Made by a program: the position numbers and the translations under genes. From positions 33,961,410 to 34,025,409 of the forward strand of contig OY992537.1 in the NCBI GenBank assembly GCA_963921195.1: a stretch of 64,000 nucleotides of DNA. Direction: 5' to 3'. The notes beneath the pieces are model-generated. The model made no database searches. It was given only the letters and a program-made list of their open reading frames with translations, and was not told where the DNA came from. This DNA is from Pegoplata infirma (lineage: Eukaryota > Arthropoda > Insecta > Diptera > Anthomyiidae). Shown piece after piece: positions 11,943 to 23,739 of this stretch (within the stretch, counting starts at the first letter, position 1; every line of letters begins with the position of its first letter).

Positions 11943-13939
11943 CAGGGACGTGCCGTGAGGTTTTGATCAGGGTGTTCACAATTGATATAAAATTAACCTT
12001 ACAAATCACAACTCAATTTTTGGAAAGAAGTATCAAGTTTTTTCATAAAAATATTTCACAAAACTAACCCAATTCCTTAATTGAATTTTTTTCGCAAAAT
12101 TAAAAATTTTTAGAACTTGTTCTGAAATGACTTTGGGTCACATATCCAGGGATATATCTTGTCGGACCAACAACAACATTTTTTTTTTTGTTTTTTCAAT
12201 ACACAAAAAATACAAGAAACAAAAGGTGCTAGAAATTTGTTGATCGCAGATTTGGAATTAAGAGATGACGGTCTATAAGGTTCTAAATCGCATTCTTAAG
12301 TGCGACGTTATTTTTTTATAAAATTAAGTCCTATTTTTGACACCAAAGTAAAAATACCCAGCAAAATTTTCGGTTGCAAAGAACCGATTGTGGAACAACT
12401 TATACTTCCCTAGAACCTGTTCTAATTCTTGTGCAACACCGATTCTTTTTACATAGGGATTGTCCCAAAAGCAACAGGTGTTTGTAAGCAAAATTAGAAC
12501 ATATTTTTGTTCTTCGGAATCGGTTCTAGAAGTAAAATTTGGAACTGAAATGAGAATTAAAGAAATATTTTGAATTGCATTAATTTATTAAAAAAAGATA
12601 AATCCAATCATATCTGACTTGAAGTATTCACCGTTCTTAACACACATATATCCTTTTGTGCCTCCAAAATTAAATTTTGGGCCTTACAATAATGACAAAC
12701 CAGAACATTGATTTTCTGCAAACTAAAATAAAAAAACATAATATTATTAGCATTTGACCCTCCCATACAATGAAAACTTAACTTACTCACCTTTTTATTA
12801 ACAATTTTGACGATTATATCCTGATATTTCAAGAGAATTTCGTATTTTTCCTTGGTTAACAAAAAAAGAAATGATTTTATTTTTTAATTTTTTTGACACA
12901 TAATTTTTTTTCAATTCCTGAGAACCAAAATGTAATGAAACTTTGATTGCAGAGAACATGTTTTACAACAATTTTCACTTAACTTGTTCTGAATAATTAA
13001 TGTGTAATAATGTATGATTACCGAAGAACCTGTTCTAGAACAAGTGTTGTCAGAATCGGTTCTGAAAAATTTTCCTGGGTACGTAATAGTGGAATCAAAA
13101 AAGTACTAAATTTTGGGTTTTGCATTTTCAAACGCGATTTTCTGAAAAACGATACGCGATAGAAAAAATTGGAAGTCAGATTTTAAATCAGAAATTCAAA
13201 ATAAAAATTGTTTATGTATTGCTATTGCTGGAAAAGTGAATTTTTCAGAATTTGAAGAGTTGTGTGATTTAATGGAAAGTAAATCTTGTTTTGTAAGATC
13301 TACACTAAAATAATTGTGTAATTAACTTTAAAAAATATACCAGTAAATTTGTTTTTAAATAAAAATATTTGTGTCTTTAAGAATTCCCACATCTGGACAT
13401 AAAAAGGTGTATTTTTATTTTAACACAAGAATTTGGAACCTTGTATATAAAATTTAAGTGATGTCCATATTTACAACCATAGATAAAATCCCAAAGTATT
13501 ATATGGCTTTCAAAATAAAGCAATAGCTCTTTCCAGTAAAAAGATATCACCTCTTAAAGTTATGTGTGCTACTTAATTTGCCGCACAAAAATGCCTTTAA
13601 AAATTTATATATTGTTTGTTGTAGTTGTTGTAATTTAACACTAGTTGAGTGTGCGCAACAAAGTTAAGAACAACCCACCAACTTCGTTTGTTCTTTAAAT
13701 TTTTTCGCACATTCACTTAACTGTTGGAAACAATTGCATTAATGCTTACAAAATTTGGCATAACTTTTTTATGAAACGACGGAAAATATAAATTGATATA
13801 CCAACTGAAAGTGTACATTTTCTGCTATGAGTATTTTTGAACCTTTGAAAAAAATTATGAAAATATAAAACTAACATATTTAAGGGAAAAATGCTAGGTG
13901 TTCAGAGAACACCTCCGCACATTAGACGGAACGTCACTG
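11943..13939. mobile_element. hAT-like element in G copy 1, 8-bp TSD CTTGAAGG
   Basis: Terminal sequences CAGGGACGTGCCGT and ACGGAACGTCACTG are inverted partners. CTTGAAGG lies immediately outside at both 11935-11942 and 13940-13947. Eight-bp TSDs and CAGNG ends fit the hAT superfamily. The interior (about 1.27 kb once the nested MITE is removed) has no transposase ORF. Confidence 0.88.
12357..13079. mobile_element. TA-flanked CCCAGCAAAA MITE, member 1
   Basis: Ends CCCAGCAAAATTTTC and GAAAAATTTTCCTGGG, with TA on both sides (12355-12356, 13080-13081). Subterminal words are AGAACCTGTTCTA, TTCTAGAACAAG and GAATCGGTTCT. It sits inside the hAT-like element 11943-13939. Shares ends, but not internal words, with members at 34386 and 59651. 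Confidence 0.85.
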
Positions 13940-14061
13940 CTTGAAGGTATGTCTTGGACAAATATTTCGGGTATTTACAAATATCAGCACAAACTCAATA
14001 TACCCTGGACCACAGAGTTGTGTAGGGTATAAAAATCTGCTTAGCCATGTGGCTTGTCTGT

Positions 14062-14513
14062 AGGTAATTCGTAAAAGATCAATTGTAATTCGAAAAAGAT
14101 CAATTGTAATTCGGAAAAGATCAATTGTAATTCGAAAAATATCAATTGTAATTCGGAAAAAAATCAATTGTTATTCTTTAAAGATCAATTTTAATTCGTA
14201 AAAGATCAATTGTAATTCGTAAAAGATAAATTGTAATTCGAAAAAGACCAATTGTAATTCGTAAAAGATCAATTGTTATTCGAAGATTCCAATTGTAATT
14301 CGTAAATTATCAATGGAAATTCAGTTGATGTTTTTCGAATTACAATTGATCTTTTACGAATTACAATTGATCTTTTTCGAATTATAATTGATCTTTTACG
14401 ATTTACAATTGATCTCTTACGAATTACAATTGATCTTTTACGATTTACAATTGATCATTTACGAATAACAATACAATTACAATTGATCATTTACGAATTA
14501 CAATTAAAATTAA
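14062..14513. repeat. Inverted 20-bp minisatellite (GATCAATTGTAATTCG)
   Basis: About 12 tandem units of a 20-bp repeat (AAAGATCAATTGTAATTCG plus one base) run to ~14315, then after a short spacer about 9 units run in the opposite direction to ~14512. The whole block could fold into one hairpin. Each unit contains the palindrome CAATTG. Confidence 0.85.
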
Positions 14514-14731
14514 TCCAAAATAAATCTATTGATTAAAAAACACAGCATACCCTTTGATATTGAAATTTAAAAAAAAAAAAAAATTTAAAACAATTTTTAA
14601 TAACGAAAGTACAAGATTTTAAAACATCTTGGCTCCAGGAAATTTTTCTCAATTCTGCAAAAAAAATTCTTATATATCATAACATTTTGCTTGTAGAAAA
14701 TGTCTCAGATTCCATGAAATTAAAAAAAAAT

Positions 14732-15125
14732 GCCTGCGAATTTTGTACTCTTGCCCAAAATATTAAATCATGATAATGTTTTACGGAAGTTTCGGGTGTA
14801 CTTGCCAAAGCAAAGTTTTTTTTAGAAAAAATGATGTTACATTACTTTGCTATTCCCTGCAAAACGAATTGAAATATCAGTCGAGGACCCCATTAAAAAA
14901 CCAAAAGAACCTTACATTTCGTAAGTGAGTGCAAAAATAAGTGCAAAAAAGTGTTTTTACATTTTGGAGAGTATAAAAGATTCGGCACCAAAGAATATAA
15001 CACTCTCACTTGTTTTATGTACATTTGATAAACAAATGGAATATTTTTATGCGAAAAGCTTAGACTTGGTGAAAAAGTAGTTTTGGTAAAAAAAATGTTT
15101 TTTTTTCGCGAAAAACAAAAAAAAA
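14732..15125 (-). repeat. Composite repeat R, copy d (inverted)
   Basis: Begins TGCCTGCGAATTTTG and ends CAAAAATTTTTGGTG before the A-rich array. No E element at the usual insertion point: AAAAAAAAATTTAATGAACCC is continuous. Confidence 0.85.
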
Positions 15126-15537
15126 TTTAATGAACCCAAAATTTTTGGTGAAAAAAAATTTTGATGAAAAAAAGTTTTTGATGAATTTTTTTGATGAAAA
15201 GAAACATTTTTTGATGTAAAAAAAATTGATGTAAAAACAATATTAAAAAAAAAAATTTTGGTGAGAAAAAATTTGATAAAAAAAATTTGATGAAAAAAAA
15301 ATTTATGAAAAAAATATGATAAGAAAAAATTATGAAAAAAAAATTTTAATGAAAAAGAAAAAATTGATGAAAAAAAAAAATTTGATGAAAATACAAAAAA
15401 AAAATTAAAAAAAAAAAAATTATGACAAACAAAAAATTTATGAAAAAAAAATGTTGATGAAAAAAAATGTGTGATAAAAAAAAAAAAAATTGATGAAAAA
15501 AAAAAAAAATGTTATGAAAAAAAAAATGATAAAAAAA
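15126..15537 (-). repeat. A-rich array (TTGATGAAAAAAAA), first segment
   Basis: Inverted form of the T-rich array. It continues after the E and C insertions at 16130-16214 and 16923-17062, so all three pieces were one array. Confidence 0.8.
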
Positions 15538-16129
15538 CAAGTAAAAAAGTTAAATTCGGCCTTGCCGAATGTAGTGATACCCTCCACAATTTCAAAAAGA
15601 TTTTTGCCAAAAACTTTATTTAAAAGGAAATTAATTAAAAAAAAAATTTTTTTTAAAATTTCCGCGAAAAAAAATTTTGGTGAAAAAAAATCCGCGATTT
15701 TTTTCTTTTTTTGTCAAAAAATATGTTCGTACTTGTTTAAATACCATTTGGTGTTCAATTATGTTCACATATGTCAACCAGAAGCCGAATTAAAGCATTT
15801 TGTATTTTTAGGTTATGTTGAATGTACTGAAATTTTTAAGGTTTTTTCGCTCGTAACTTTTGAACCGCTGAACCGATATCGCTCAAGTGCAATACCAAAC
15901 TTCTCGGGAGAACTTCCAATAAATATGTTAAGTTTCAGTCATATCTGTGCAATATTTTGTCCGTGATAGCATTTTCCACAGACAGACAGACGGACATCGC
16001 TAGAATGTCTTAAAATCGATCGGGCATCATGAATATATATACTTTATGGGGTCCCAGACCGATATTTTGATGACTTAAAAACGGAATGACAAACTTATAT
16101 ATACCATCTATCACTAAGTGGAGGGTATA
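15538..16129 (-). mobile_element. E-family element, copy 4 (complete, inverted), inside the A-rich array
   Basis: Left CAAGTAAAAAAGTTAAATTC with hairpin ATTCGGCCTTGCCGAAT, right GTGGAGGGTATA. Its interior (ATATGTTAAGTTTCAGTCAT, CTTCTCGGGAGAACTTCC) matches copy 3. The 158-aa ORF at 15490-15966 is this repeat and not a gene. Confidence 0.85.
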
Positions 16130-16214
16130 AAAATATGATAAAAAAAAAAGTTTGATAAAAAAAAAAATTTATGCAAAAAAAAAATTGATGAAAAAAAAGT
16201 TTGATGAAAAAAAA
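16130..16214 (-). repeat. A-rich array, middle segment
   Basis: AAAAAAATTGATG units between the E and C insertions. Confidence 0.75.
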
Positions 16215-16922
16215 CAAGTGAGAGTGTTAAATTCGGCTGTGCCGAATCTATTATACCCCCCAACATGTAAAAAAATTAAAAAAAAAATTTTGACAGGGGC
16301 GTTTTTTTAAGGGGGGCAAGGTAGGGGGGGGTCGGTGAGCTGGGGTGACGCCTTGGCCCTCACGGTATATGTTTAAAAGTTAATTTTTGTCTGCTTTGTG
16401 CACTTAAGTATTATAGTTTTATAATTATTTAAGTTATTTTGTTATCCACGCCCTAAAAGAGGGGCGGGGCAAAAAAAGAGACATTTTTTAATCCCCTGGG
16501 TCGAAGCTCAGGACTATAAACTTCTACGAACATAAAAATGTCTCATTTGGTTCACAAAAATACAAAAAAACGTCAAAAAAGATAGAATTTTTAAGAGTTT
16601 GGTTTAGTTCTTCAAGGGGGAACTTTTTCCCCCTGGTCCGATTTGGCCCATTTCCGAACTTAACCTGCCTAGGATCATTAGACATATTTATGCCAAATTT
16701 GAGGGGTCTAGCTCTTTTATTTTGGACTGCATCGTGTTAACTACAGACGGACGGACGGACGGACGGACAGACGGACGGACGGACGGACATCGCTAGAATG
16801 TCTTAGAATCGATCACTGATCAATAATATATATACTTTGTGGGGTCCCCGACCGATATTTCGATGCGTTACACACGGAATGACAAAGTGAGTATACCCCC
16901 ATACTGTAGTTGGAGGGTATAA
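16215..16922 (-). mobile_element. C-family element, copy 1 (complete)
   Basis: Left end CAAGTGAGAGTGTTAAATTC, hairpin ATTCGGCTGTGCCGAAT. Then AAGGGGGAACTTTTTCCCCC, GACGGACGGACGG, TAGAATGTCTTAGAATCGAT, and right end TATACCCCCATACTG..TGGAGGGTATA. This undisturbed copy supplies the empty-site reference for the two insertions in C copy 2. Confidence 0.85.
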
Positions 16923-17062
16923 AAAAATGATGAAAAAAAAATTTGATGGGAAAAAAAATTTGATTGAAAAAAAAATTTGATGGAAAAAAAATTGATAAAA
17001 AAAGAAAATTTGATGAAAAAAAATTTTATGAAAAAAAAAAAAAAATTGATGAACAAACATTT
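16923..17062 (-). repeat. A-rich array, last segment
   Basis: AAAAATTTGATGG units, ending before TGTTGAAAAATAATTATG, the R right module also seen at 22605 and 32740. Confidence 0.75.
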
Positions 17063-18110
17063 TTTTTTTTTGTTGAAAAATAATTATGTTACTTTTTAAT
17101 CACCAGCTTGTGATTTTTTTTTTTTTTTTTAACATGATAAAAATATTATCATGGAAAAAAAATCTGAGGTTCTGAGATGTTCTCTCTACAGAAAAATTCA
17201 CAAGTTTAAATGACATTTTCTCATACAAAAATTTTTAAATTCTTAAATAATTCTCAAATTTTGAAATATTTTACACAATTCTTAGATTCTAAGAAAATTT
17301 TTTCAGATTTTTAAAACTTTTACTTATTAATTGCTCAAGATTACCAAAAATGTTTTCAATTTGATTATGTACCCATCTAAAAACAATGAAAGTTTAAGTT
17401 AATATTTGGTTTGAAGTTTATTTAAAAAAAACATAACTTGAAGTTCAAACTTTATCAATTGACTTATGAACCATTTAAGTGTTAGTTTATGTGTTCATTT
17501 TGTTGGTGTTGTTGTACTTTTTTGTACGTAAAACTTTTTTCACCTGAGTTTACACATAGAAAAAGTATACACAAATTATATATAAAAAAAAAAACTTTTA
17601 AATTGTAGACAATTTAATATGTTGAAAAATTTGTTGGCAACTACATGGCTTTTATGACATTTTAAGGATTTATGGCAAAAATTTGTTACCAAAAATTTAG
17701 TAGTTTTTTTTTTTTTTAAACAGAGTGAGAGTAATGAAATATTGCGAAACTAATAAATTTTTATTAAAGGAATTTTATGTTGGACTTTTTGATGAGCTTA
17801 ATATTGACATTCATAAAAAATTTGACATTATTTGGCAATTAGCTGAAAAATTTAGCTGGAACAGTAAAAAATGTAATGAAATTTCAAACTTGTGAGAAAT
17901 TTTTTAATTTTACTAAACGAAATTTTCAATTTTTTTTGCACAATTTTTAAAATGTTACTGTAGAGAAACCATATTGAAAACCTCAATTCCAACAAAAGTA
18001 TGTTGAAAAACTTCTGTTAAAATATTATTAGAAATACTGTAAATTTATGTATTAGTTATGATAAAACTGGTAATATTATTTATGTCAAAAATATAATACT
18101 TTATATAAAA
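17063..18110. other. AT-rich sequence without recognised gene
   Basis: 17063-17105 is the short R right module (AAGTAACATAATTATTTTTC in inverse). 17160-17310 has decayed TCTGAG/CTCAAATTCTTA words like the 35-bp arrays. No coding signal. Confidence 0.4.
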
Positions 18111-18940
18111 CTAGCTTACAATCCCGGTACTTCGTTACCGGTTGTATTGAATACCGGATAATAGAAGGATCAGGATAACTCTATCGATTTTCAAAAAATT
18201 CCCCTTCGTAGTCTTTGTTTTATTTACTTGTCGACGTTTAAGACTTCCATAAAAAAATATTTCAATGAATAATATAAACAATAAAATTTTAATAACTTTG
18301 CTGGTACGTTACCATGTTCCATTATGTCGGGATTTTGGATTTTGAGTGAATAAATATTTCAGTGAAAAAAGAAATTGGAATAAAAAAAAATATGGAGTAA
18401 AAAAAGCTAAACACCAAAAATTTGAGTTAAAAATATCATTCCATATTGTTCCCTGCTCTATTCCATATTATTCCCCGTTCTACTCCATTTCATTTCCAAT
18501 TCCATCTCCATCATCTAAGGTCATTATTATAGGCACAGAAAAAGTACCAAAAGTACACTTCATTACCCCCATTAGAAACGGAATTTAAAAAAAGTACCTC
18601 TTTCAGAATGTTTTTTCTTCACCGAAGGATCCTACAATCCATATTTCAATTATCTAGGATCATTGTTTCAGCAAATATTTAAAGTACTTTTTATCCCCGT
18701 TAAGAAACGGAATTTCCAAAAAAAACTTTTCCCAATCTCTTTTTTCACCGAAGGATTTTACCTTCCAAATTTTAAGTTTCTGGGGCCATTATATCAGGAA
18801 ATTAATATGTACACTTTTTTATTCCTTTTAACCCCATTATTTTCCGAGAGGCGAACCTTTTCCAAATTCAAGTTTCTATGTTTATTATTTCAGGATATAA
18901 AAAAGTACCAAAAGTGTAATTTCGGCATATTTAACAAAAC

Positions 18941-20235
18941 GTACTTTTTATGGAAGGTACTTTTTATAAAAGGTGCTTTTGATAAAAGGTACTTTTTATA
19001 AAAGGTACTTTTTATAAAAGGTACTTTTTATAAAAGGTACTTTTTATAAAAGGTACTTTTTATAAAAGGTACTTTTTATAAAAGGACTTTTTATAAAAGG
19101 TACTTTTTATAAAAGGTACTTTTTATAAAAGGTACTTTTTATAAAAGGTACTTTTTGTAAAAGGTACTTTTTATAAAAGGTACTTTTTATAAAAGGTACT
19201 TTTTATAAAAGGTACTTTTTATAAAAGGTACTTTTTATAAAAGGTACTTTTTATAAAAGGTACTTTTTATAAAAGGTACTTTTTATAAAAGGTACTTTTT
19301 ATAAAAGGTACTTTTATAAAAGGTACATTTTATAAAAGGTATTTTTTATAAAAGGTACTTTTTATAAAAGGTACTTTTTATAAAAGGTACTTTTTATAAA
19401 AGGTACTTTTAAAATGTACTTTTTATAAAAGGAACTTTTTATAAAAGGTACTTTTTATAAAAGGTACTTTTTATAAAATGTACTTTTTATAAAAGGTACT
19501 TTTTATAAAAGGCACTTTTTATAAAAGGTACTTTTTATAAAAGGTACTTTTTATAAAAGGTCCTTTTTATAAAAAGTACTTTTTATAAAAGGTACTTTTT
19601 ATAAAAGGTACTTTTTATAAAAGGTACTTTTTATAAAAGGTACTTTTTATAAATGGTACTTTTTATAAATGGTACTTTTTATAAAAGGTACTTTTTATAA
19701 AAGGTACTTTTTATAAAAGGTACTTTTTATAAAAGGTACTTTTTATAAAAGGTACTTTTTATAAAAGGTACTTTTTATAAAAGGTACTTTTTATAAAAGG
19801 TACTTTTTATAAAAGGTACTTTTTATAAAAGGTACTTTTTATAAAAGGTACTTTTTATAAAAGGTACTTTTTATAAAAGGTACTTTTTATAAAAGGTACT
19901 TTTTATAAAAGGTACTTTTTATAAAAGGTACTTTTTATAAAAGGTACTTTTTATAAAAGGTACTTTTTATAAAAGGTACTTTTTATAAAAAGTACTTTTT
20001 ATAAAAGGTACTTTTTATAAAAGGTACTTTTTATAAAAGGTACTTTTTATAAAAGGTACTTTTTATAAAAGGTACTTTTTATAAAAGGTACTTTTTATAA
20101 AAGGTACTTTTTATAAAAGGTACTTTTTATAAAAGGTACTTTTTATAAAAAGTACATTTTATAAAAGGTACTTTTTATAAAAGGTACTTTTTATAAAAGG
20201 TACTTTTTATAAAAGGTACTTTTTATAAAAGGTAC
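18941..20235. repeat. 16-bp minisatellite (GTACTTTTTATAAAAG), about 81 units
   Basis: Almost perfect tandem array. Each unit with its neighbour forms GTACTTTTTATAAAAGGTAC, a 20-bp palindrome except for one mismatched pair, so GTAC recurs every 16 bp. Occasional units differ by one base or have lost bases (for example GGTGC, TGGTAC, ~19081). Confidence 0.97.
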
Positions 20236-21080
20236 CATTATTTCAGTAAATTAAAATAGTACCAAAAGTACACTTTTTTCCATTTTACCCCCGTAGAGTC
20301 AACATTGGCAAAAACCTACATTGCAAATTTTAAGTTTTTAGGACCATTATTTAAGAAAATATAGAAGGTACCAAAAGTACAGTTTTTTACCCTTTTTACC
20401 CCTTAGAATCAACATTGGCAAAATCCAGCCTTAGTAGATTTATATTCCGGGAGCTGAACCTACATTCAAAATTTCAAGTGTCTAGGACCATTATTTAAGG
20501 AAATATAAAAGGTACCAAAGGTACATTTTTTTACCCTTTTTACCCTCTTAGAATCAACATTGGCAAAAATCCAGCCTTACTGGATCTATATTCCGGGACG
20601 TGAACATACAGTCCAAATTTCAAGTTTCTGTGACCATTATTTCAGGAGATATAAAAAGTACCAAAAGTACAGTTTTTTACCCATTTTACCCCCTTAGAAT
20701 CAACATTGACAAAAATCCGGCCTTACTGGATCTATATTCCAGGAGTTGAACATACAGTCCAAATTTCAAGTCTCTGTGACCATTATTTCAGGAGATATAA
20801 AAAGTACCAAAAGTACAGTTTTTTTACCCTTTTTGTCCTCTTAGAATCAACATTGGCAAAATTCCGGCTTTGCTGGATCTATATTCCGGGAGGTGAACAT
20901 ACAGTCCAAATTTCAAGTCTCTGTGACCATTATTTCAGGAGATATAAAAAGTACCAAAAGTACAGTTTTTTACCCTTTTTACCCCCTTAGAATCAACATT
21001 GGCAAAAATCCAGCCTTAGTGGATCTCTATTCCGGGAGGTGGACCTACAGTCCAAATTTCAAGTCTCTAGCTTCAGCGGT
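20236..21080. repeat. ~122-bp tandem units of the Helitron
   Basis: Seven or so units, each with ACCATTATTTCAGG, ATAAAAAGTACCAAAAGTAC, TTTTTACCCCCTTAGAATC, AACATTGGCAAAAATCC and TATATTCCGGGAG. The 94-aa ORF at 20706-20990 is a translation of this repeat. Confidence 0.9.
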
Positions 21081-21289
21081 TTGAGCTGGGCGATGATGAA
21101 TGAGTATATAAGTCAGTCAGTCAGTCAGTCAGTCACATTACTCTTTTATATATATAGATACAAAGTTTAAGATACAAATAATAGTTAAAACTTTAATTAA
21201 TGAGAGTAGTATTAAAACTAACATTCGAATTAAGTTTTTGATATCAAGGGAATGAATGCTAACTTTATTGATAAATTCAAATTTGGGCT

Positions 21290-21373
21290 TCACAAAATTA
21301 GATTTTAACATGAAAATGATTTTAGGCTAGTGTCTAATTTTAAAAAAGTTGCAGGACGCCACCTCAGTTTGAC
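21290..21373 (+). repeat. Left module of composite repeat R, second copy
   Basis: GGCTAGTGTCTAATTTT..AAAGTTGCAGG as at 1750-1785, interrupted by the TA-MITE that follows. Confidence 0.55.
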
Positions 21374-21375
21374 TA

Positions 21376-22459
21376 TACCCTCAAAAAAGTATGTCGGTAA
21401 AATCTGCTACAAAAGACAGTTGTTTTGACTACATTTTGTTGTTGAAAAAGCGTCCACTATATATTACGGTAAAAACAACTGAACATGTTGTTGTTTTTAA
21501 CTATTGATTTTCAACTACAAAATGTAGTAAAAACTACTACAAAACCGTTTAATACAGTTGTTTTTACAACAAATGCCTGAAATTTTATTTAAAAAATTTC
21601 TTAAACGTTTACATGATTGATATTTATTTATTTAAAAAGCAATACATTTCAGTTGGTTGTATAGAATTTCGACATGATGACAATTTTTTGGTGTATTTAT
21701 CTGGAATTATAGAAGAAAAAATATGTATTAATAAAATGTTAAACAAAATAAATTGATTGTATTTACCTTTGTTTTTTTAATAGTTTGTTTCAAATTTCCA
21801 CCGCTTCTGATCAAAATTTGTCTGGAATTAAAAAAAAGAAATGCTTTGGTAGAATTTATTTATAAAAAAAAAATAATTAATTTGCAATGTTTCAAAAAAG
21901 TATGTACCTGTTCTGTTGTGTATACAAAGAAAAGAAAGATGGCACGCTCATAAGTAAACAAAACACCGCATACATTTTATTTTGGGTTTTTTCCGATAGG
22001 TTTTTACGCACGCTTATGTGAGCGCTATATTATACACACTTGTTATCTTATTTATCCACTTATTTTCTTTCGCTCAAGAATATTTTTCCAAAAAAATATT
22101 TTTTGTAATTAAATTTATAATTAAATTTAATAAATTGTAATTTAATTTATTTAGATATTATTTATTTGGCACAAAAATAATTCCTTCCGCATCCCTCACG
22201 GCCAACTCGTTCGACACATTCGTTTGCAATAAAAATTTCTAGAAAAAAAACGAGTTTTTAGAAAAAAACTAAAAACAACTACATAAATCAACTATTGCTA
22301 CAGTGTAGTATAGTTTTTGTATTTATTTTTTGAAACTACTACAAAAAAAAGTTGTTTGAGATTTTTTCATACAAAAACGACCGAAATTGTAGTTAAAAAC
22401 AACAGCTACTACTTACTACACAAACGTTATGTAGTAACTGCAATAATTTTTTGAGTGTA
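21376..22459. mobile_element. 1.1-kb TA-flanked MITE with CTACA/TGTAGT words
   Basis: TIRs TACCCTCAAAAAAGTAT and its partner ending TTTTTTGAGTGTA, with TA at 21374-21375 and 22460-22461. Both subterminal zones repeat ACAACTACTACA, AAAATGTAGT and GTTGTTTTTA. The middle holds no credible ORF. Tc1/mariner-type by TSD (inference). Confidence 0.8.
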
Positions 22460-22461
22460 TA

Positions 22462-22611
22462 AGCTAACAATTAACGAAAACAAGAATTACTATTTTCATT
22501 TTCTTGAAACCAAAAATTTTAATAACTTGGGTTTTGTAACTTGATCAATAATTCACCTCCTGGTGAATAAAACCGTTTTTCACCAGCTGGTGAATAAAAA
22601 GTAACATAATT
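22462..22611 (+). repeat. R module between the TA-MITE and the T-array
   Basis: AGCTAACAATTAACGAAAAC..CAAGTTA..CAGCTGGTGAATAAAA..AAGTAACATAATTATTTTTC. The same text lies inverted at 32740-32910, which places it at the array end of R. Confidence 0.7.
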
Positions 22612-22751
22612 ATTTTTCAACAAAATTTTTTTTTTTCATGATTTTTTTTTTCTTAAAATTTTTTTTAATCTTTTTTTTTATCAATTTCTTTTTTTTTCCA
22701 TCAATTTTTTTTTTCATAATTTTTTTTTTCTTTTCATCAAACTTTATTTTT
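22612..22751 (+). repeat. T-rich array interrupted by the GGTGACA MITE
   Basis: TTTTTTTCATCAA-type array. It resumes at 23260-23305 on the other side of the palindromic MITE. Confidence 0.75.
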
Positions 22752-23259
22752 GGTGACATGACATAATCCCCACGGACATAATCCCCATTTCCGTTATGGG
22801 GATTATGACTAAAATCATTTCGGTCATAATCCCCATAATGGTAGTGGGGACTATGACCGAAAATTATTTGGACATAATCCCAATAAAAAACGGACATAAT
22901 TCCCATATTTATGGGGATAATGACCACGTAACAAATGGCCATAATCCCCATTATGGGGATTATGTCTTCTATACTAGTTGGTCATAATTCCCAAAATTAA
23001 GAGAATTTTTTCTTACTTAAAAGTTTTTCTGCGTAGCCGGCCATGCATTAAGCCCACCCTCTCTGCAGAAAACGGGGATTATGACCAAAATTTACTTACT
23101 CCCCATATTGTAAATGGGGGTTATGACCGAAAAAAGTTCGGTCGTAATCCCAACATGGAACGGACATAATCCCCATTGGGATTGTGACCGTTTTGGAAAC
23201 GGTCGTAGTCCCCACAACTATTATGGGGGTAATGTCCGTGGGTATTATGTCCTGTCACC
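22752..23259. mobile_element. 508-bp MITE built of nested GGGGATTATGACC palindromes
   Basis: TIRs GGTGACATGACATAATCCCC and the partner ending CCTGTCACC. Inside, CATAATCCCC and GGGGATTATG alternate, separated by small private palindromes such as GACCGAAA..TTCGGTC and GACCGTTTTGGAAACGGTC, giving a chain of hairpins. The best is a 25-bp inverted repeat near 22940-22966 (CATAATCCCCAT, one base, ATGGGGATTATG). An 85-bp non-repeat patch with GCCGGCCATGC lies at 22990-23075. The TSD cannot be read in the T-run flanks. Confidence 0.82.
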
Positions 23260-23739
23260 TTTTTTTTCATAAATTTTTTTTTTTCAAAAAATTTTCATCA
23301 AACTTTACTGTAAGGCAGAAAAATCTATGTGCTGAAGACGAAGCGCTTGTGTATGCCACCAAAATTATGAACTGCTTCCACAATCTCAATAATTTTTTGC
23401 TGGGAAAGTTAATTCGAGTGCGATGAATTCAATGGTGCTAGCCGTTTATAAAATTAACGGTGGTATTGGCGATATTCATGATTTAAAATTTTTATACTCA
23501 AGTACAATAAAAACGATATTTTTTTTAAAATGAAACTATACAGCTCTGTCAAATTAACACAACAAACCATAATACTGTGAATTTTATAGCGAAGATATAT
23601 TTTGTCCGCGATTTTTTTTTTTTTTTTTTTTGTGAAAAAATTTGTTCAATACAATTAATTTTAGTTTGATATGAATGGATGTCATATCATCTGGTAATGC
23701 GTTCTCGTGTACACTAAATCCCATTGTAATGTCAGTTTT
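23260..23739. other. End of T-array and unassigned sequence
   Basis: 23310-23426 reads openly (QKNLCAEDEALVYATKIMNC) with richer base composition than its flanks, but I recognise no family. The rest is AT-rich with a T-run at 23612-23632. Confidence 0.35.

Larger units (their letters stand above)
11262..14031 (-). mobile_element. G-family element, copy 1, split by a hAT-like element
   Basis: Starts CAAGTAAGAAAGTTATAGTC, hairpin GTCGGGCAAGACCGAC, TGATACCCTACACTAG, and a GGACAGACGGACGG tract at 11855-11885. It resumes at 13948 and ends with a hairpin whose arms are TATACCCTGG and GTAGGGTATA. Copy 2 (23740-25409) has the same ends in the other orientation. Relative of the E and C families by shared end design. 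Confidence 0.8.
18111..21158 (-). mobile_element. Non-autonomous Helitron-type element, copy 1, carrying a 16-bp minisatellite
   Basis: Read on the minus strand it starts A|TCTATATATATAAAAGAG, contains GACTGACTGACTGAC, and ends with hairpin CCGGTAACGAAGTACCGG, a short spacer and CTAG|T. TC start, 3' hairpin, CTRR end, insertion between A and T and no TSD are the Helitron hallmarks. On the plus strand the layout is CTAG end, ~500 bp of unique and ~150-bp repeats, the 16-bp array, seven ~122-bp units, then the TCAGTCAGTC end. No Rep/helicase ORF, so non-autonomous. Copy 2 is at 54838-59622. Confidence 0.82.

Noticed and set aside
15490..15966. 158-aa plus-strand ORF
   Set aside because: Starts in the A-rich array and continues in an inverted E element. 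Not conserved in E copy 3 as a protein.
18941..20235. CRISPR-like array
   Set aside because: Units are contiguous 16-mers without spacers, in a eukaryotic element. It is a minisatellite.
22796..22987. ORFs rich in NPHNGNGDYV-type repeats on both strands
   Set aside because: They are translations of the GGGGATTATG palindromic MITE, open on both strands because of its repeat structure.
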